Positions 12,587 through 26,933 of a DNA stretch of 64,000 bases are shown here, one piece after another. The DNA is from Wuchereria bancrofti (lineage: Eukaryota > Nematoda > Chromadorea > Rhabditida > Onchocercidae), in NCBI GenBank assembly GCA_005281725.1, contig SSBO01000013.1, positions 1,300,281-1,364,280 on the forward strand. The letters run 5' to 3'. Under the pieces are notes generated by a model. It did no database searches. It had not been told where the DNA came from and saw only the letters and a list, made by a program, of their open reading frames with translations. The position numbers were made by a program, and so were the translations under genes. The number at the start of each line of letters is the position of its first letter. Position 1 is the stretch's first letter.

Positions 12587-14144
12587 TAAGTCAAATCTCA
12601 ATGAATTCCAATTAAATTTTCTTGTTTCCGTTTTTAAAGTAAAAAAAGTTTTTTTCTTCGCTTTTTTTCTGATGTCGTTTTACCAGAATATACGAAAAAG
12701 ATTGAAATGATCGAGTGAAGACAATTGAGTGATGTTTAATGCTTTAATTAACTTTAATTAATAATTAATTTTGGTTTTAAATTTATTAAAATATTTTTTG
12801 TGTGGTAAAATAAGAGGAAAGGAAAAAAATCTTTTCAATTTATAAACTTAAATTAATTTACAAACTTAAATTAAAAAGTACTTTTTTCATTTTTTTCTTT
12901 TTTAATATTTCATTTAAAGAATAAAAATAAATTAATGGAAATAAATTAGTTAATTTTATAAATAGCATTATAAATGGGCATTATATTAAAAATTATGAAA
13001 GTGAATTTAAAAAAAAAGAAAAACTTTTCCTAAATGGGTCATTAAAAAAGCATAGCAATGGGAAGAAAATATATTTTTCCAAAATTCCCAACTTTTATTC
13101 TATAATTTAAACAATTTTATCTCGAAATATCCGTCAAATATTTGGGGAATTCTTTTTTCAATATGATATATTTTTATTTTAAGTTGTATATTAAAGGAAA
13201 AAAAAAATCAAGAAATTGATCAAACAAAAAAGAAAAAAATAAATAAATAAAAAGAAAACAAACGACAAAAATTCCATATTTATTTTATAATATTAGTTTG
13301 TATAGCAAAAAAAAAAAAAAAAATTACTAATAAATTACTTATTTAGATTAGAGTTTAACGTGATGTAGATATTTGAAATCATGCATACTCTTAAATGATC
13401 AAAGTATTTAAAATATATTCATATCATCGCATTGTCACAGAACAGCTGTATCTGAACTCATATCAATTAGTTATCACTGCATTATCACTGTACATTAGCT
13501 TGTTATTAATATAAATATCACAGTAAAACTACTGTATTATCAATACATTATAACTATATTTAATTCGTTACCACTATATCATATGTTTATCAACCATTCA
13601 TCTATTATGCTTCCTTACATCATAGCATAATTTATAGTTTTACTTTGAACTAAAATTTAAAAAAAAAAAGAGAAAGAAAACTTCAAATTGAAAAGAAAAA
13701 AGAAAGCACATAGTTAAAAATACGAAATGATGACAAAAATGAAATTAATGGCAAAAAAAAGCAAAAAAGAGTGAAAGAAATGAATGTGACACCTTTGGTG
13801 ACACTTTTTGAATTGGGTAAAAAACGTCATTTGCTGTTTGAATGTTAACTATACGGATCATCGACCAATTCCATTTCACCGGAAAGGGCGTAATAGGCTT
13901 GAAATCGGTCTGTCTGTTTGTCTGTCCGTTTTTTTGTGTGTGTGTGCGCCATATAAAAATGATTTATGATGAACAGCTCTTAGTTGCCTGCTCTATTTTC
14001 ATACATTTTCGAGGATTTTAAAACATTTCATTTAATCATCCATCCATCAATAATCAGTTGATTAACTCAGTGGTCGATCAGTCGATCAATCAATAAACCA
14101 ATAATTAGTCGACTAATCTTTTTCTTCATTTTTACTTCTCGAAA
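12587..14144. other. Intergenic with possible promoter at the right edge
   Basis: Mostly AT-rich filler. From about 13780 the composition changes. There is a GTGACAC direct repeat (13787-13805), a block with CACCGGAAAGGGCG (about 13878), a CTGT/GT microsatellite (13907-13948) and a TATAAAAATG (13954). This base composition and the ATG at 14145 downstream suggest a promoter region, but no element is decisive. Confidence 0.4.
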
Positions 14145-15736
14145 ATGAATCTCTGGAATGGTAATTTTGCTTTTGTTTTGTCTTTTTTTCTCCTTAATTA
14201 TTTGATTTATTTATTACCCTTTAATTTATTAATGTTGTTAAAATTTTTATTAATGAGCTAGCAAAAATTATAATTATCAAAATAATACATATATGTATTC
14301 TAAATTTTTTTGAAATTCTTTTCACTTCTCATTAATTAAAGTTTCAGATTTTGTATTAACTTTTTTCGAATATTTTGTATTAATTAAAATTTTGTTTCTT
14401 CATAATTTTTCCTTCTTTTTAATTTACTAATGCATTGAAATTTTCAATCGTCAATTGAAGAAGGAAAACTTTTGATTTATCATAATTGCAAATTAAATGA
14501 AAAATTTTTAAAGCATATTTAAATTTTTGTTAAATATAAACACAAACTTACATTTATTTATGGAATTTCAATGTCTAAAATCCTAAAGAAAAAAACTAAT
14601 GCAAAAGTTGACAATATATACCAAACAATATGTTCAATAATATTATTCGTGGATTTATCCAAATTTCATTAAATTTTATTTCTTCATCCTTAATATAATG
14701 GTTTTGTTAAGGTATGGAATTGAATTAGAATCAAATTGAAAATGAAAAGAATAAAATTCGACATTATTTGGTATTATTTGAAATACAATCAAATTTGTGG
14801 TTAATTTGAAAATCAAACATCCGGTAATTTTTTCTTTTTTAAGCAAAAATTAATCAAATGCTTAAGAAACGAAAGAAAAAAGTCCCAAATAATAAATTGA
14901 ATTGATGATATAAATAATCAAAGAGATTAAACTGAAATTTTTTTCCATACCTAAATGTTTTTCTTTTAATGCTTTCAAAGTTCAAAAAATTTCAATTGTG
15001 TAACAACTAAAATTACATCTATTTGATATACATACATCAATCAATAATACTTTCATATATTTCTCTTTCATTTTTTTCCCATTTTAAATATTTCATCAAT
15101 TTCATAATTTTTTGCCTGTTTTTTGAAACAGTTTTTTTGAAGTTTCTTTCCCTTTTTTTTGAAACATTGCGCATTTTTCATCAAATATTTTATGATAAAA
15201 CGAGTCGAATTTCTTCTAAAACATTTTTTCTTTTCTTTTTTCATTATTTTCAAACTTTAAAATTAAAAATTGATAGTTTAGTGTTGGATTTATTTATTTA
15301 TTCATCCATTTCTGTAATTCTACAATTCATTCTATCATTTCATATATAAATGAAATGTGATAAAGTGAGTAAATGAGTTGCATATTTATTTTTAATATTC
15401 ATTCATAAATTGTTTTAAAGGATTATTTCAAATTTGTAATATTTGCTTATCATATTGATTTACTCATTGTATAATTCTAAATTTGGCAGGATTAATCGAA
15501 ATTTTACTGAATAAAATATGAAATTTTCAGGAAAACATGATATAAAATGCATTTTCAGGAAAGAATTTCAGGAACAATCTAATCATTCCTTCCGGACCAG
15601 ATTGCAGGCAACCATAAGGAAAAAAAGAAACAAAGAGAAAGCAGAATATGAAATGGATGATTGTGAAATTTTAAAACTTGTTGTAAATTTAGAATTTATA
15701 CCAATTTCTGTATACCTTTCAACTTTAGATAATTAA
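14145..15736 (+). CDS. Possible two-exon small gene, unrecognised
   Basis: A short first exon (14145-14160, MNLWN plus one base) ends at GTAATT. Its phase fits the acceptor TTTTCAG at 15530, giving a second exon 15531-15736 that reads KHDIKCIFRKEFQEQ and onward to TAA. The product would be about 73 aa, basic and glutamine/lysine-rich, with no recognised domain. In favour are phase agreement, the good acceptor, and codon content less AT-biased than its surroundings. Against are the small size, the 1.4-kb intron and the lack of any family match. A donor at GTTGTAAA near 15680 could lead to further exons. Confidence 0.3.
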
Positions 15737-18179
15737 TTAAATGAAATCAATCAATAATTTGAAATTATGAAGGAACGAATGAATTTTGGAATAACTGAAA
15801 TTAAGTTTTAATGCTAACTACTTGTCTAAATTAATTAGTTTTTTACCGAGTGCTTCCATTTATTTTATTTTTATTATTCATTTTTTATTTCTTTTTTTCC
15901 TAAATATTACATCATCCGAATTTTTCAAATTCCAACGTGAATCAATTAATTTTGAGAAGTGAATTTTTTTTCTAAAAATAAAAGAGTGGAAAAAAATTAC
16001 TGCTAATTAATATGAAAAAATAAATAAAAAAAGCTGATGATGTATTTGAACCGTAGTACTTTCATTATCACTCTGGAACTTTGCTCAAACTTAATTTACC
16101 TAATTATCATAAATATTCAGGGTTGAATTTTTTTTTTCCAAAGTGAATAATTGAAAATTAAAATTGCAAAATTTAATGATAAAAAAGGGAGGAAATTTTT
16201 GGTTTTTATATTAATCAATTACAAAAAAAAAGTGCTCTATAAATTTAATTTTCAAAAAGGTAATATGAGCCTTTAAAGTATTACTTTTGGATAATTCATT
16301 CTTTTTTTTTTAATTTGCATCAGTTACATCAGTTTTAATTAATTTACGCACAAAATGCAATATCATTTTTCTTCATAAAATAAAGTAGCAAAAAGCATAA
16401 TGATTAATTTTTTTTTTTGTTTTGTTTTTAACAATAAAAGGAAAGAGTAAGGAAAAAAGAAAGCTTAACTTTAACACAAAAAAAAAATAAACTTTAATAT
16501 TGGATAGATTTTTTTTAACTTTAAAATTTAATCGATAATAAATTAGAAATATGAAAAAGAGAGCACTTAGTGCTTTATGATATTTAATTATCAATTGCTT
16601 TTACATTGCATCATTAATTTATATTATAAGTAATACTATAAATGCTTTGCAAATTAAGTCTTTCATTTATTCGTTTTTCTTTTGATGAAAATTTTGTCTT
16701 TCTGAATTTTATTTTGTACTTTCTTCTTAATAAGAAATAAAAACCCAAGTGCTTTCATCATTGATTTACATTATTAACAATTTAATTATAATCAAACTGA
16801 TGGATGAACATTTACGTTTTCACGAATGGAATATTAATCATCATGTTTTAAATTTCATGATTAAATTATTAAAAAAAACTTTTAATCGGTTGTACCAACG
16901 TTAAAATTATCATATATTAATTCATACTTGAAATCAAAATTTTCAATCTCATTTTCCAAATTCTTAAACATTTTTAACATTAAAATAAGTTTATCAATTT
17001 CTGCAAACATAAATGAGTATGTTATAATATCTTTTCAAAATTGAAGCAATTAAAACTATTTCGTAATAATTTAAGCAATTAAATTTAATCGCTTTATTAA
17101 GAGTGCACAAATTAATGAGTTAGTGAGAAGTATTTGAATTTTACTTAATGAATGCATATAGAAGGAAAAATATGACAATATTTTGAATTATTTTTAACTG
17201 TAAGCTTATGAGATTATTTATGGGAATTAACTAACATAATTACGTTAAAAGAAGATGAATATTCTAGAAAAATAAACTTGAAATTACTATTAGAACATTT
17301 ACCGCAAAATTCATTTATTAAATTAAAGAAAGAAAGAAAAAACATACTGATTCATATTTAAATCGAATTTCTGAAATCTTTCATTTATCCGGATTATTTC
17401 TGAATCCCCTGATTTATCCGGATCCACAAACATTTTTTAACATTGAAATACATAATGTTATAAGATAAAAAATGCAATCAACAATTTTCAATTCAAAAAA
17501 AAAACAAAATCTGAAATTTCTCTTCTTAAGTCAGTTAATTGTTATTTTTTATCCACATTTTGTCGATTGTTAACTATTAATGAAATAACGGAAAAATTTC
17601 TAGAATTTACGAAAAAGTGATAAAACTATTCAGAAATGTATAATTTAAAGAAATATTTTGATTAATTACAGTTGTATTATTAAGAGAAAAATTAGTGGAT
17701 TTACTTGTTCAAAAAAGTTTTTTTTTGAAATAAAGAAGATAGATAATTAAAGAAAAGTTGCAGCAATTATAAAAGAGCTAAGGTTAAAACATAAAATTTT
17801 ACTGATTAAACAACAACAAACAAAAACTAAATTTATTTATTCAATTAATGACGCTTACTGGTTCATTCTAAATACAACTTTTTTCCTTTTCTTACTTTTT
17901 TTTTAAAATTAACATTATAAAGTAATTCAGGATTACATGAAGAAATTTTTGCACCAAAGAGTAAACTTAATTCTTTAAAAATAATTTTGGAATAATGCAA
18001 TAATCAATAACTAAGATCAATAATTAAGTACAAATATTTTTATCAACAACACAAAATAAAACATATTGATTATTTCAATAGAAATATTCAATTAAATAAT
18101 TTTTGCACTTGAAAAAAATCACCTTAAAAAGAAGATTAGATACATAAGAAGTACAACAATAAAAAAGAATGAAAAAGAT
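15737..18179. other. Intergenic, no gene seen
   Basis: AT-rich with homopolymers. Frames are short and dominated by F, L, I, K and N. The right end should contain the 3' UTR of the minus-strand ABC transporter. Nothing else is supported. Confidence 0.6.
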
Positions 18180-21100
18180 TTAGGTAAAATTTGAAAAACC
18201 ATTTGAACTGATAATATTAGTGATATCGGTAGTGGAAATTTGGTTGAATGATTTTAACGATCGAACTGTATAACTACCACGACCATTCAAATGTAGCATT
18301 TTGTCATGAAATTTAACCAGTGATGGATGATGACCAATTGATATGAAGCCAATATTGTTCTACAAATAATAAATTGAATTAAAATTGATAAAATTCGATT
18401 ACTTTTTAAAAAATAATCTGAAAAAAATTGTTGAAACTGTTATTATAAATTTAGAACATTTATTATTTATATTTTGTGCAATAAATAAAAAGGATTAATT
18501 GACTTATTTTCTTTTTTCTTTCTATAAAGAATATAAGGTGAATTATGTTTAATAAATCATTTTCAATAAATAAATTTCTTTTTTCAATTCATATGCTTAT
18601 CGGTAATCAATTGTTGTAAGTTTAAAAAATAAGCCAATTAATAATAATGTAATTAAGAATATGATGACAAATAGTTATGATATTATAATATAACTAGCTT
18701 AGCAATTAATTACAATTAATCGTAAGAAGAAATTTTCTAACTATAATCTTCAAAGAAATAGTAATCAATTAAAACATGTAAAAAATTTTGTCCATTTATT
18801 CAAAAAAAAAAAAAAGATGCAGAAATGTTTGATGGTCGGTGAAAATTTTTTCATTATATTTATTAATTGTTACTAATTATTGTTGCCATCAATTATTCTT
18901 ATCATTTTCATGTCATTATTACCATTATTGTTAAAGTTGCAGTCAAAAATTTTCACAAACATCAATTTCAATGTTTGTTAGAATCATTTTATTAAATTTA
19001 GTAGTCATTAAATTTTTCAACAAATTTAATAATTTGTATTTCAATAATTCATCAAATCGTAATAATCATTTAATTCCTTATTTGCCTATTTTTCTTATTC
19101 CTTGTTTTATTATTATTATTGTTACTATTATTACTATTTGTTATTATTATTAATTATTATCATTTACTATTGTTCAAATTATTACAATAATTATTAAACT
19201 TCTACTGCAAAAACAATGCAAAATGAGTATTTTTAATAGTTAAAAAAATAAACTTGATAAGTTTAAAATATTACCGAAATGAGAAGTTGATAGATGTGCT
19301 CTTCGATCTCTAAATCGATACAACTGCTTGATTCATCTAAGATCACAAGTTGCGGCTGTTGATAAAATACTCGCGCAAATGCAAGCCGTTGTTGTTCACT
19401 TTGTGTTAATGTATCTTGCCTAAAAGCATAATTTTAAATTTCTTAAATTTTAATAACTTAAAATGGTTAAGAGTTTGCGAAAATGATATCCGTTCAAATT
19501 TTATAATTAAATTTTAATCAGCCTTTATGTTTTAAATAAGTAGTTAAAAGTCTAAAAAGCATTTAAAAGACAATGAATAGATGAATAAGCTATAAATAAA
19601 TAATATGAATTAATTAATCGATTAAATAAGTAAATTGATTAAACAAATAACTTAATTGATTACTAAGTAAATAAATAATATTACCATTCAAATTCAACCG
19701 GATTAAAAAGACCTTCGCAACGTTCAATTAACCAATCAAGTTTTAATTCGTTTAAAATTTTAATAATAGACGCATAGTCTGAAATGGCATATGTCATTCA
19801 TAATTAAACAATAAAACTTTTTCGCATTTTTTCTTCATGTAACAAAAACAAAATTAAATAGAATTATTAAAATTTAATTTAAATTAGCACAAACTAGTTT
19901 TTAAATTAAAAAAATCACTGTTGCGAATAAGTATACATCACAGACTACGAATGTTATCAGTAGCTAAAAGATATAATTATTGATTAATTCAAAATAAAAC
20001 TCTGCACATTTCTTTTCTAGCTAGGAAAACATCAAATATGATTGATACACTGATAATATATTTGATAAAAATTACCATTATCGGTCTTTTCAAGACTATC
20101 TGAAATACCGGTTGCTGGAAAGCTAATTTGTTGAAACAAACTTAAATGACCACATGGAAAGTAAGGCGTTTGTGATAAGCGTAAAATTTGTCCACGTTTT
20201 GCTTCACATTTAATATAACCTTTAAAAGAAATTAATATAAATTTACATGAAATATTCGGAATTCTCCTAAATATTTACTTAATAAACAGATAATCCTAAA
20301 ATTTCACAAAAATAAAATTCATAGAATTATCAATTCAAATAATTTAATTAATTAAGCAAATGAAATTATTTTATTCCATATTAATCTAATTAAAAATTGT
20401 CTCTGTTTTTTTTCAAACCTACCATTTATAAATACAACTAAAAACTAATTTTGAAATATTCACTGATATTTTCATTTAAATCAATAACTGGACCACTTTA
20501 ATTATTTTCTTTTACATGATTCATCAGAATTACTTTTTAAAAAAAAATTAAATAATTTGAAAAGACTTTAAAAATTTTACCAGTTTCATGCTGCCATAAT
20601 TGTGACAATACTCGTATAAGTGAAGTTTTTCCACTTCCACTAACACCTTTTATCCAAATTTTTGCATTCTTATTGATTAAAAATGAAAAATCTATAAAAT
20701 TGATAAAAAATTTTGTCAATTCCAATCAAAATAAAAGTGCTATTTTCAATAAAAGTTGTGTTTTATAAAGTATTAAAAAAAAAACTAAGTATCAAAAACA
20801 GGTATCAAAGAAATAGAACTTTCAAAACAATTGGAATTTTTTTTCTACGAACATATTATAAATTCCGAAATATTTCAAGTTCTAATTAAAGAATAAAAAA
20901 TGAATTCTGAAAAAATTAAATTGCGACAAAAACGAAGAAAATTAATGCAACAAATTCTTATAACAGATAATAACATAATGTTTTAGTATTGCCAATACAG
21001 GAATATATTAAGTTCCAGAAAACGAAAAAAGTTCGAAAATTAATTTTTTCTCATTTCTTCCAACAACTATAATCATTGATCTAAAAGAAATAAGTATAAT

Positions 21101-24100
21101 GAAAAAATTAAACACGAAAAAACACTTTCAATTCTGAATTTACCATTAAGTAACTTTTGAGTAGAATAATAATTTGGTAATGAATAGCTAATCTTATGAA
21201 CATCGTATATCATATCACGATTTGTATCATCTTTTATAAATCTTGAATCAGCTAAAAAATTATTGCCACCTGTAATAATATAGTTTTTAGATTACAACTA
21301 TATTAATTAAAAATTTAATTAAAAGAATTAAATTTATTTTTGCAAAAATATTTCATATATTCATAGGTCATAATAAGAGTATTGCAAGGATTAGGAATTA
21401 TTTAATTCATTTTTAGTTAAAATGATTATAAATTATTCAATTTATAATATTTCACTTTTGGTTTATATTTAAAAATTAATTCTATTGTAGAATTTAAAAT
21501 TAGCAAATAATAAGAAATGTTGATTAATTACTTCTTCATTTAAAATTTCACAACTAAAAAATGCAGTGAATGTTATGTGCAATAAATGCATATGTTTGAT
21601 CCAATTGATTAATTTCATTTAAAAGTAAAAGAAAAATTTAATGAAAATATTAATTCGTATTTTAGAAGAACTAATTTAATTTGACAAATTTCAATAATTT
21701 TGTTTACTTCACTTTCAATCTATCTAATTAATTCCATCTGGAATAGTTTGAAAGTACTAAAATTTTGTTTTCTATCACTTCAAAAATTTTTAAATTTTTA
21801 ATCGAAAAAATTTAAATGACATAAATAAAAAATTTTAGTTTTACCAGCTCTATTATTGTCCATATGTTTGCATACACGAATTAATTCTGCCACACTGAAA
21901 ATAAAGCTTTTACTTTTTTTTTTAAAAAAAATTTATAGAAAAATGCAAATGAAAAAAAAAATGCAACCAAAAAAAGGAAAAAAAAGACCGATTAATAATT
22001 TTATCTTCAGATATTGATCGAATTTAAAAATTCATTATGAAATATTTTAATTTACAAAAATTTTTTCTCTCTCATTTCATTCCTCAATTAAACAAATTAC
22101 TTCAATGTAATAAATTTAATCTTTAATTTATAACATAATAAATAAAAAGAAAGAAAAAATGGTTGTACGTTTGTTTATTCATTTCCTTTTTTTCATACAC
22201 ATTAAAAAATTATGAAAAACGCTTATCTGAAAGAAACATTTGTTAAAAGTAATTCAGTTTTCAGTTTTAATTCATTTCCAGTTTTACGGTATACAATTTT
22301 ATTAAATTTATTTTATCGTTAGAGCTTTTTTTCTCTTCATAAAAATGGTAGAATATTGATTTTCTAGGCGCAATTGTCATTGTAGTGAAATATGTACCAA
22401 CCGTTGTAATATGCCAGCCATTTCACCGGTACTAAGTGCTACATCTGTTATTCGCGTAAAACTATTGATTAGATACATATATACAAATGCATTCTAAAAC
22501 TTTCATCTTTATATTTTAATTGATTTAAATTTTACGAAAGTTTTTCTTTATATGGGAAGCTATTAGTAAATGTATTATTTCAAAATTTTAGCTAAAATAT
22601 CCAATGAACTAAATATTACTGATAATAACGACAATAACAGTATTAACGACAATAGCAGCGGTGATAATAATAACAGAAAAAATAATTAATAATAAAAATA
22701 ATAACAACAATAATTACAGCAATAATAATACTGATAATCATAATAATAATGACAATAATAATAGTGATCACAATAACAGCAATAATGATAATTTCTTAAA
22801 TCAAAGTGAAAGCAAAAATTTTAAAATGGAATTAAAAAAAAAGGAAAGAAATTGTGAAACAAACATTGCTTATAACTCTTCCTAAATCTTGAGTTGGTAA
22901 ATCATCATATATTCCAGTAATTAAAATTGGAATAAATTGTATTGCATAGCAAAAAATACCACCATAATAGTCGAAAAGTTGTTGCCAAACTGAAAATGAA
23001 AAATTTCGTTTCTTGAATTACTAAAACTTTGTCCGTGAAATATAGGATGAAAATTTTCATATGCTAAGTTAAATTAAAATTCAACTGGTAAAAAATATGA
23101 AATATTTCATTTGAAAATTAAATCAATATCTTCAATTTTTTATGTCAAATTTTACAACCTGTTTTTGTGAAGGAGTCAAAATGTTAAATGATATGAAAAG
23201 TGTAGGTAAATCTTATAATTTCAGGTCATATTATCAATATTATTACTTACTATTATTATTACTGTTATTTTTATTATTACTGTTATAATAATAATAATAA
23301 TAAAAATAATAATAATAATAATTATTATTATGATATTCTATACAGTTATTAAAATAGTGCTTCACATAACAAATCGACTAACATTCTTATCGTTGTACTA
23401 AATTTATAATTAAAAACTTGAATGTCACACGAAAAGCATCACCTCATCAAATTAAAAATGCATTTATTTTTGGATTATAAACTTGATATAATTCTAAAAT
23501 ATAATTAGTTCTAAAATTAAAATAATTCTAAAATTTAAACTATTACCAAAAAAACACAATTCATTTCATGTCCGGAAATAATATTGATCCGGTTATTTCT
23601 AAACGACAAAAAACAATTCGTATAAGTTTTTTCAATAAGCTTACATAAATTTGGTAATTTCCAACATAAAAATTTAAATTGTCGCCACCATAATATCATA
23701 AATATTCGATCGCATTCATATTGCTCAAATGGTTCTGCTTCATATAAAGCAATTGATTCAGCATTATTTCGTATTGAAATATGCTTATACCTAAAATTAA
23801 TTAAAGTTAATTAATTTAATTGGAGCCATTTTCTTCTGAGTTTTCTTATTCATTCCTTTTCCTTAGTGAGATAGAAACATTTTGATTTGGAATTTAGCAG
23901 AAAGAAATTATTGTTTATTTCACTCGAAAGCGTTATCATACATTTTGTAATTAATTAAATTTTATTTTCAGTTTTAAATTTTGAACATGAAATATCAAAT
24001 ATTAGTTGTTTATTTATCAATTTTGAAATAATATGTTTCTTTTTTTTGCTACAATCATATATTCACACTTGTTTTTTCATTCAATTATTTTTAAATAAAG

Positions 24101-26933
24101 ATTAAACTTAAATTTAGCATTAATAACACCAATAATTTTAATCATTTAATGGTTGTTTAAACTTTCTTTAGCTATAAAAAAAGAAATAAACAAAAATATT
24201 TAAGCATACAAATTAATTTTTTTTAATAGCTCCAGAATTTATTATATATGTCAGGAAAAAATGCATATTTAAACTTTTGCAAAAATTTAATCTAAATTGT
24301 TTTGGATGATCAAAAATATTCCAAATAATTTTGTTAAATTAATTTTATAAATTATTATTAATATTAAAGATAGTATCAATCAATTAATTTATTACTATTT
24401 ATACTGAAAAAAAGGAAATGAATAATACCCAAAATAAATGATGCAAAAATAAAAGATACCTAAAGTCACCTTCTGCTTTTGCTACCCGAGCATTCCATTT
24501 AACCATAGGTGACATAAGAAATTTGTTGACAACAGTGCCAATAACAAAATAACCATAAATAATACCAATACCCAAACCACCACTACTAAATATTTCAAAA
24601 TATTTAAACAAAATTAATTTGTAATTTATTTAACTTCATAAAAATTTTAATTGAGATTAAGAATACATTAAGCATAATATTTACAAGTACTAACTAACCA
24701 ATTTTTCCACATAATTTTTACTCATTTTTTTTAAAAAGTCCTTTTAAAAAGAAAATTAAAAAAATGAATCCAAAAAATTTGTTGCAATAAATTTGACACT
24801 TTCATTTTTTTCACCAATGAAATTAAATTTTATTTAGACTTTAAAGTTATTAAAATTAAATAATGATAGATCTAAAATTATAAAAAATAGTTTTAAAAAA
24901 ATTTTCAATAAAAATTAGAAAACAATACAAACAATTATTTACCTACCTGATATATGTTTTATAGGTATAGAAAGCAATAACAAATGGTCCAATAAGTATA
25001 GCAGGAATTATATTAATTGCTAACTGATTACAAATTTTTTCAGTATCTTGTGTAATACGTTGATCGCTGTAATTAATTTTTGAATTTTACATATAATTGA
25101 TTTTTAAATACAATTAATATTCCACTTTTACATTTCCAATACATCATAACAATCAATTAAATTATCAAAAAAATTGAAATTACAAAAATTAAAACTACAT
25201 TTAAAAAATTTGAAAACAGAAATAATCAAAATTAGACGAAAAATTAAAATAATGCATTATTAGTCATTTCATAACATTTATTTAATTTCACTTCTTCTAA
25301 AAAAGGAATACTATTGTACTACATTAATTTTAAATTAAATATTTATGAGTTAAAACGAATGCAAAAAAAAAGAATATTTTAAAAGTTGAAAAAAAATTTT
25401 TTTTTTTCTTTTTGAAACTTTATAAAAAATAATTCAAGGAATAGCAATAACTTTTATCTATGGTTTATTTAATATATTTCAAGTGATAAAATTAATTTAT
25501 AGCAAAACTTTATTAAAAAATAATTTAAGGAATAAAATGGATTTTATCAACTGTTTGTTTGATATTTTCAAACGGTAAAAATTAGTTCACAATGGAACTT
25601 CATTAAAAAATAATTTCAGGAATAGAAATAAATTTTATCAATCATTTATTTAGTATTTTCAAGTGATAAAAATTAATTTACGGATTATCAATGCCACAAT
25701 CATCAATATTATTGATATTATAGTATGCATGATTACTGAAGTAATACTGTTGCAATTTGATTACTGCATTTTTGCGCCAACTTAAATAAAGTTGCCACGA
25801 TGTGAACGATTTCAAAGCTATCAACTGAAAATTAAAAACAAAAAAAAAAAAAAAGAATAAAAAAGATTTTATATATGATAATATTTATACTAAATTGTAA
25901 ATAAAAAAAGATTATGAAATTATTATGCCACTTATTTTTGGATAAAACTAAAATTAAACTTTATTAAACAGAAAAGGAAATTGCTGAAATAAATTAATTA
26001 ATAAAATTATTCAAAATGAGACTAATACGTTTCTATTTATATTTAACCGTTACTGTATATTATTATCAATTCAGGCTATCATTATCAATATTATCATTAT
26101 GAATTCATGTGTAATGATTACAGAACTTATTAGGATACCAAAAAATGTATGTCAAAAATTGGAAATATACAACAAATCATTGGTATAAGAAAGTTAAATG
26201 TGTAAACTGAAATAAATCGTATATAAAGAAATGATTAATTTCAAATATAATCAAACTGTAATGAATTGAATTTGAAACAAAATTAAAAACATTTAAACAA
26301 ATAAATTATTCACAAATTCCAAAAAAAAAATATTTAAATTTTTTCAGAGAAAACATTAAAAAGCATCAAAAATATTTTATTCTTTTTCAACTTTTGAAAC
26401 AAAAAGGAAAAAAAAAAGCGAAAAAATATTATTTCAATAATTTATTTACCACACATTTGCCAATATACGCAATTGAACCAATCAGGAAAATATTCCAGAA
26501 TTCCGGTTTACTTTTATCCACCAATGCCTGATATATTTGACCTGGTATCATACCCGTTAAAAATGTCAACACTTCACCTACAAATTAATTATTATTATTA
26601 TTAGTTAATTTTGCTAATTAACTTGTTTAATTAAAACATACTCGCATTTATAATATTCTTAATAATAAGAAATTATTATCAAAAGATTTTAATCAATTTT
26701 GTTTGTTCGTTTTATAAAATTATATTATGGATTAATGATTATTATTTTCAAATTTGAGATTTAATTTTGTTTTTAAAAATAACCATACAAGCAATTGCAA
26801 AAAAAAGTGTGGCAAATGTAAAGAGTGCGGCCCATTCGATGCGTGGAAAAAGTATCTTTGAAATATCTATAAGACGTAGAAAAAAATAATAATCGAAATG
26901 AAAATCCATTTCATCACGTCGATGTTTTCCCAT
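18180..26933 (-). CDS. pmp-5: ABCD4/PMP-type ABC half-transporter, fifteen exons, complete
   Basis: Half-size ABC transporter of subfamily D. Human ABCD4 acts in lysosomal cobalamin export; other D members import acyl-CoAs into peroxisomes. Exons, 5' to 3' on the minus strand: 26933-26789, 26577-26450, 25824-25682, 25066-24947, 24585-24460, 23790-23645, 22989-22865, 22493-22402, 21894-21845, 21269-21144, 20691-20581, 20219-20076, 19778-19685, 19419-19275, 18359-18180. All phases agree and give 624 aa. The membrane domain carries DQRITQD and GYFVIGTVVNKFLM, the latter close to ABCD4. The nucleotide-binding domain has Walker A GVSGSGKT (about 416-423), Q-loop LSQTPYF, a divergent signature LTQSEQQ (521-527), Walker B LVILDE (541-546) and switch His in IGHH. 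An acceptor TTTGCAG lies just upstream of the start. The symbol follows the C. elegans ABCD4-like gene and is tentative. Confidence 0.9.
22615..22800. repeat. AAT/AAC-rich trinucleotide tract in ABCD4 intron 7
   Basis: Imperfect AAT, AAC, GAT and CAG-like triplets fill part of the intron between exons 7 and 8 of the transporter. The apparent poly-Asn frame on the plus strand is a repeat artefact. Confidence 0.8.
23240..23330. repeat. Palindromic TTA/TAA trinucleotide tract
   Basis: A run of TTATTA and ACTGTTA triplets is followed by TAATAA triplets and then ATTATT again, so the stretch can fold back on itself. It lies in the transporter intron between exons 6 and 7. Confidence 0.7.
25416..25683. 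repeat. Three tandem 90-bp units ending at a splice donor
   Basis: Units start at 25416, 25506 and 25596 (90, 90 and 88 bases), each opening AACTT(T/C)AT(T)AAAAAATAATT and closing with GATAAAA(T)TTAATTTA-like sequence. On the minus strand this intron array begins exactly at the 5' splice site of transporter exon 3 (donor GTAAAT, exon edge at 25682). Each unit therefore carries a copy of the donor-side sequence. In the middle unit it reads GTGAACTAATTTTT, a possible decoy donor. Confidence 0.8.

Noticed and set aside
12122..12710. Two long plus-strand frames of 155 and 194 codons reading poly-HSFI and HFISF
   Set aside because: They are translations of the (ATTC)n and (TTTCA)n arrays; no start context, splice sites or non-repeat domain.
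22661..22885. Poly-Asn frame on the plus strand
   Set aside because: AAT/AAC triplet repeat inside an intron of the minus-strand transporter.
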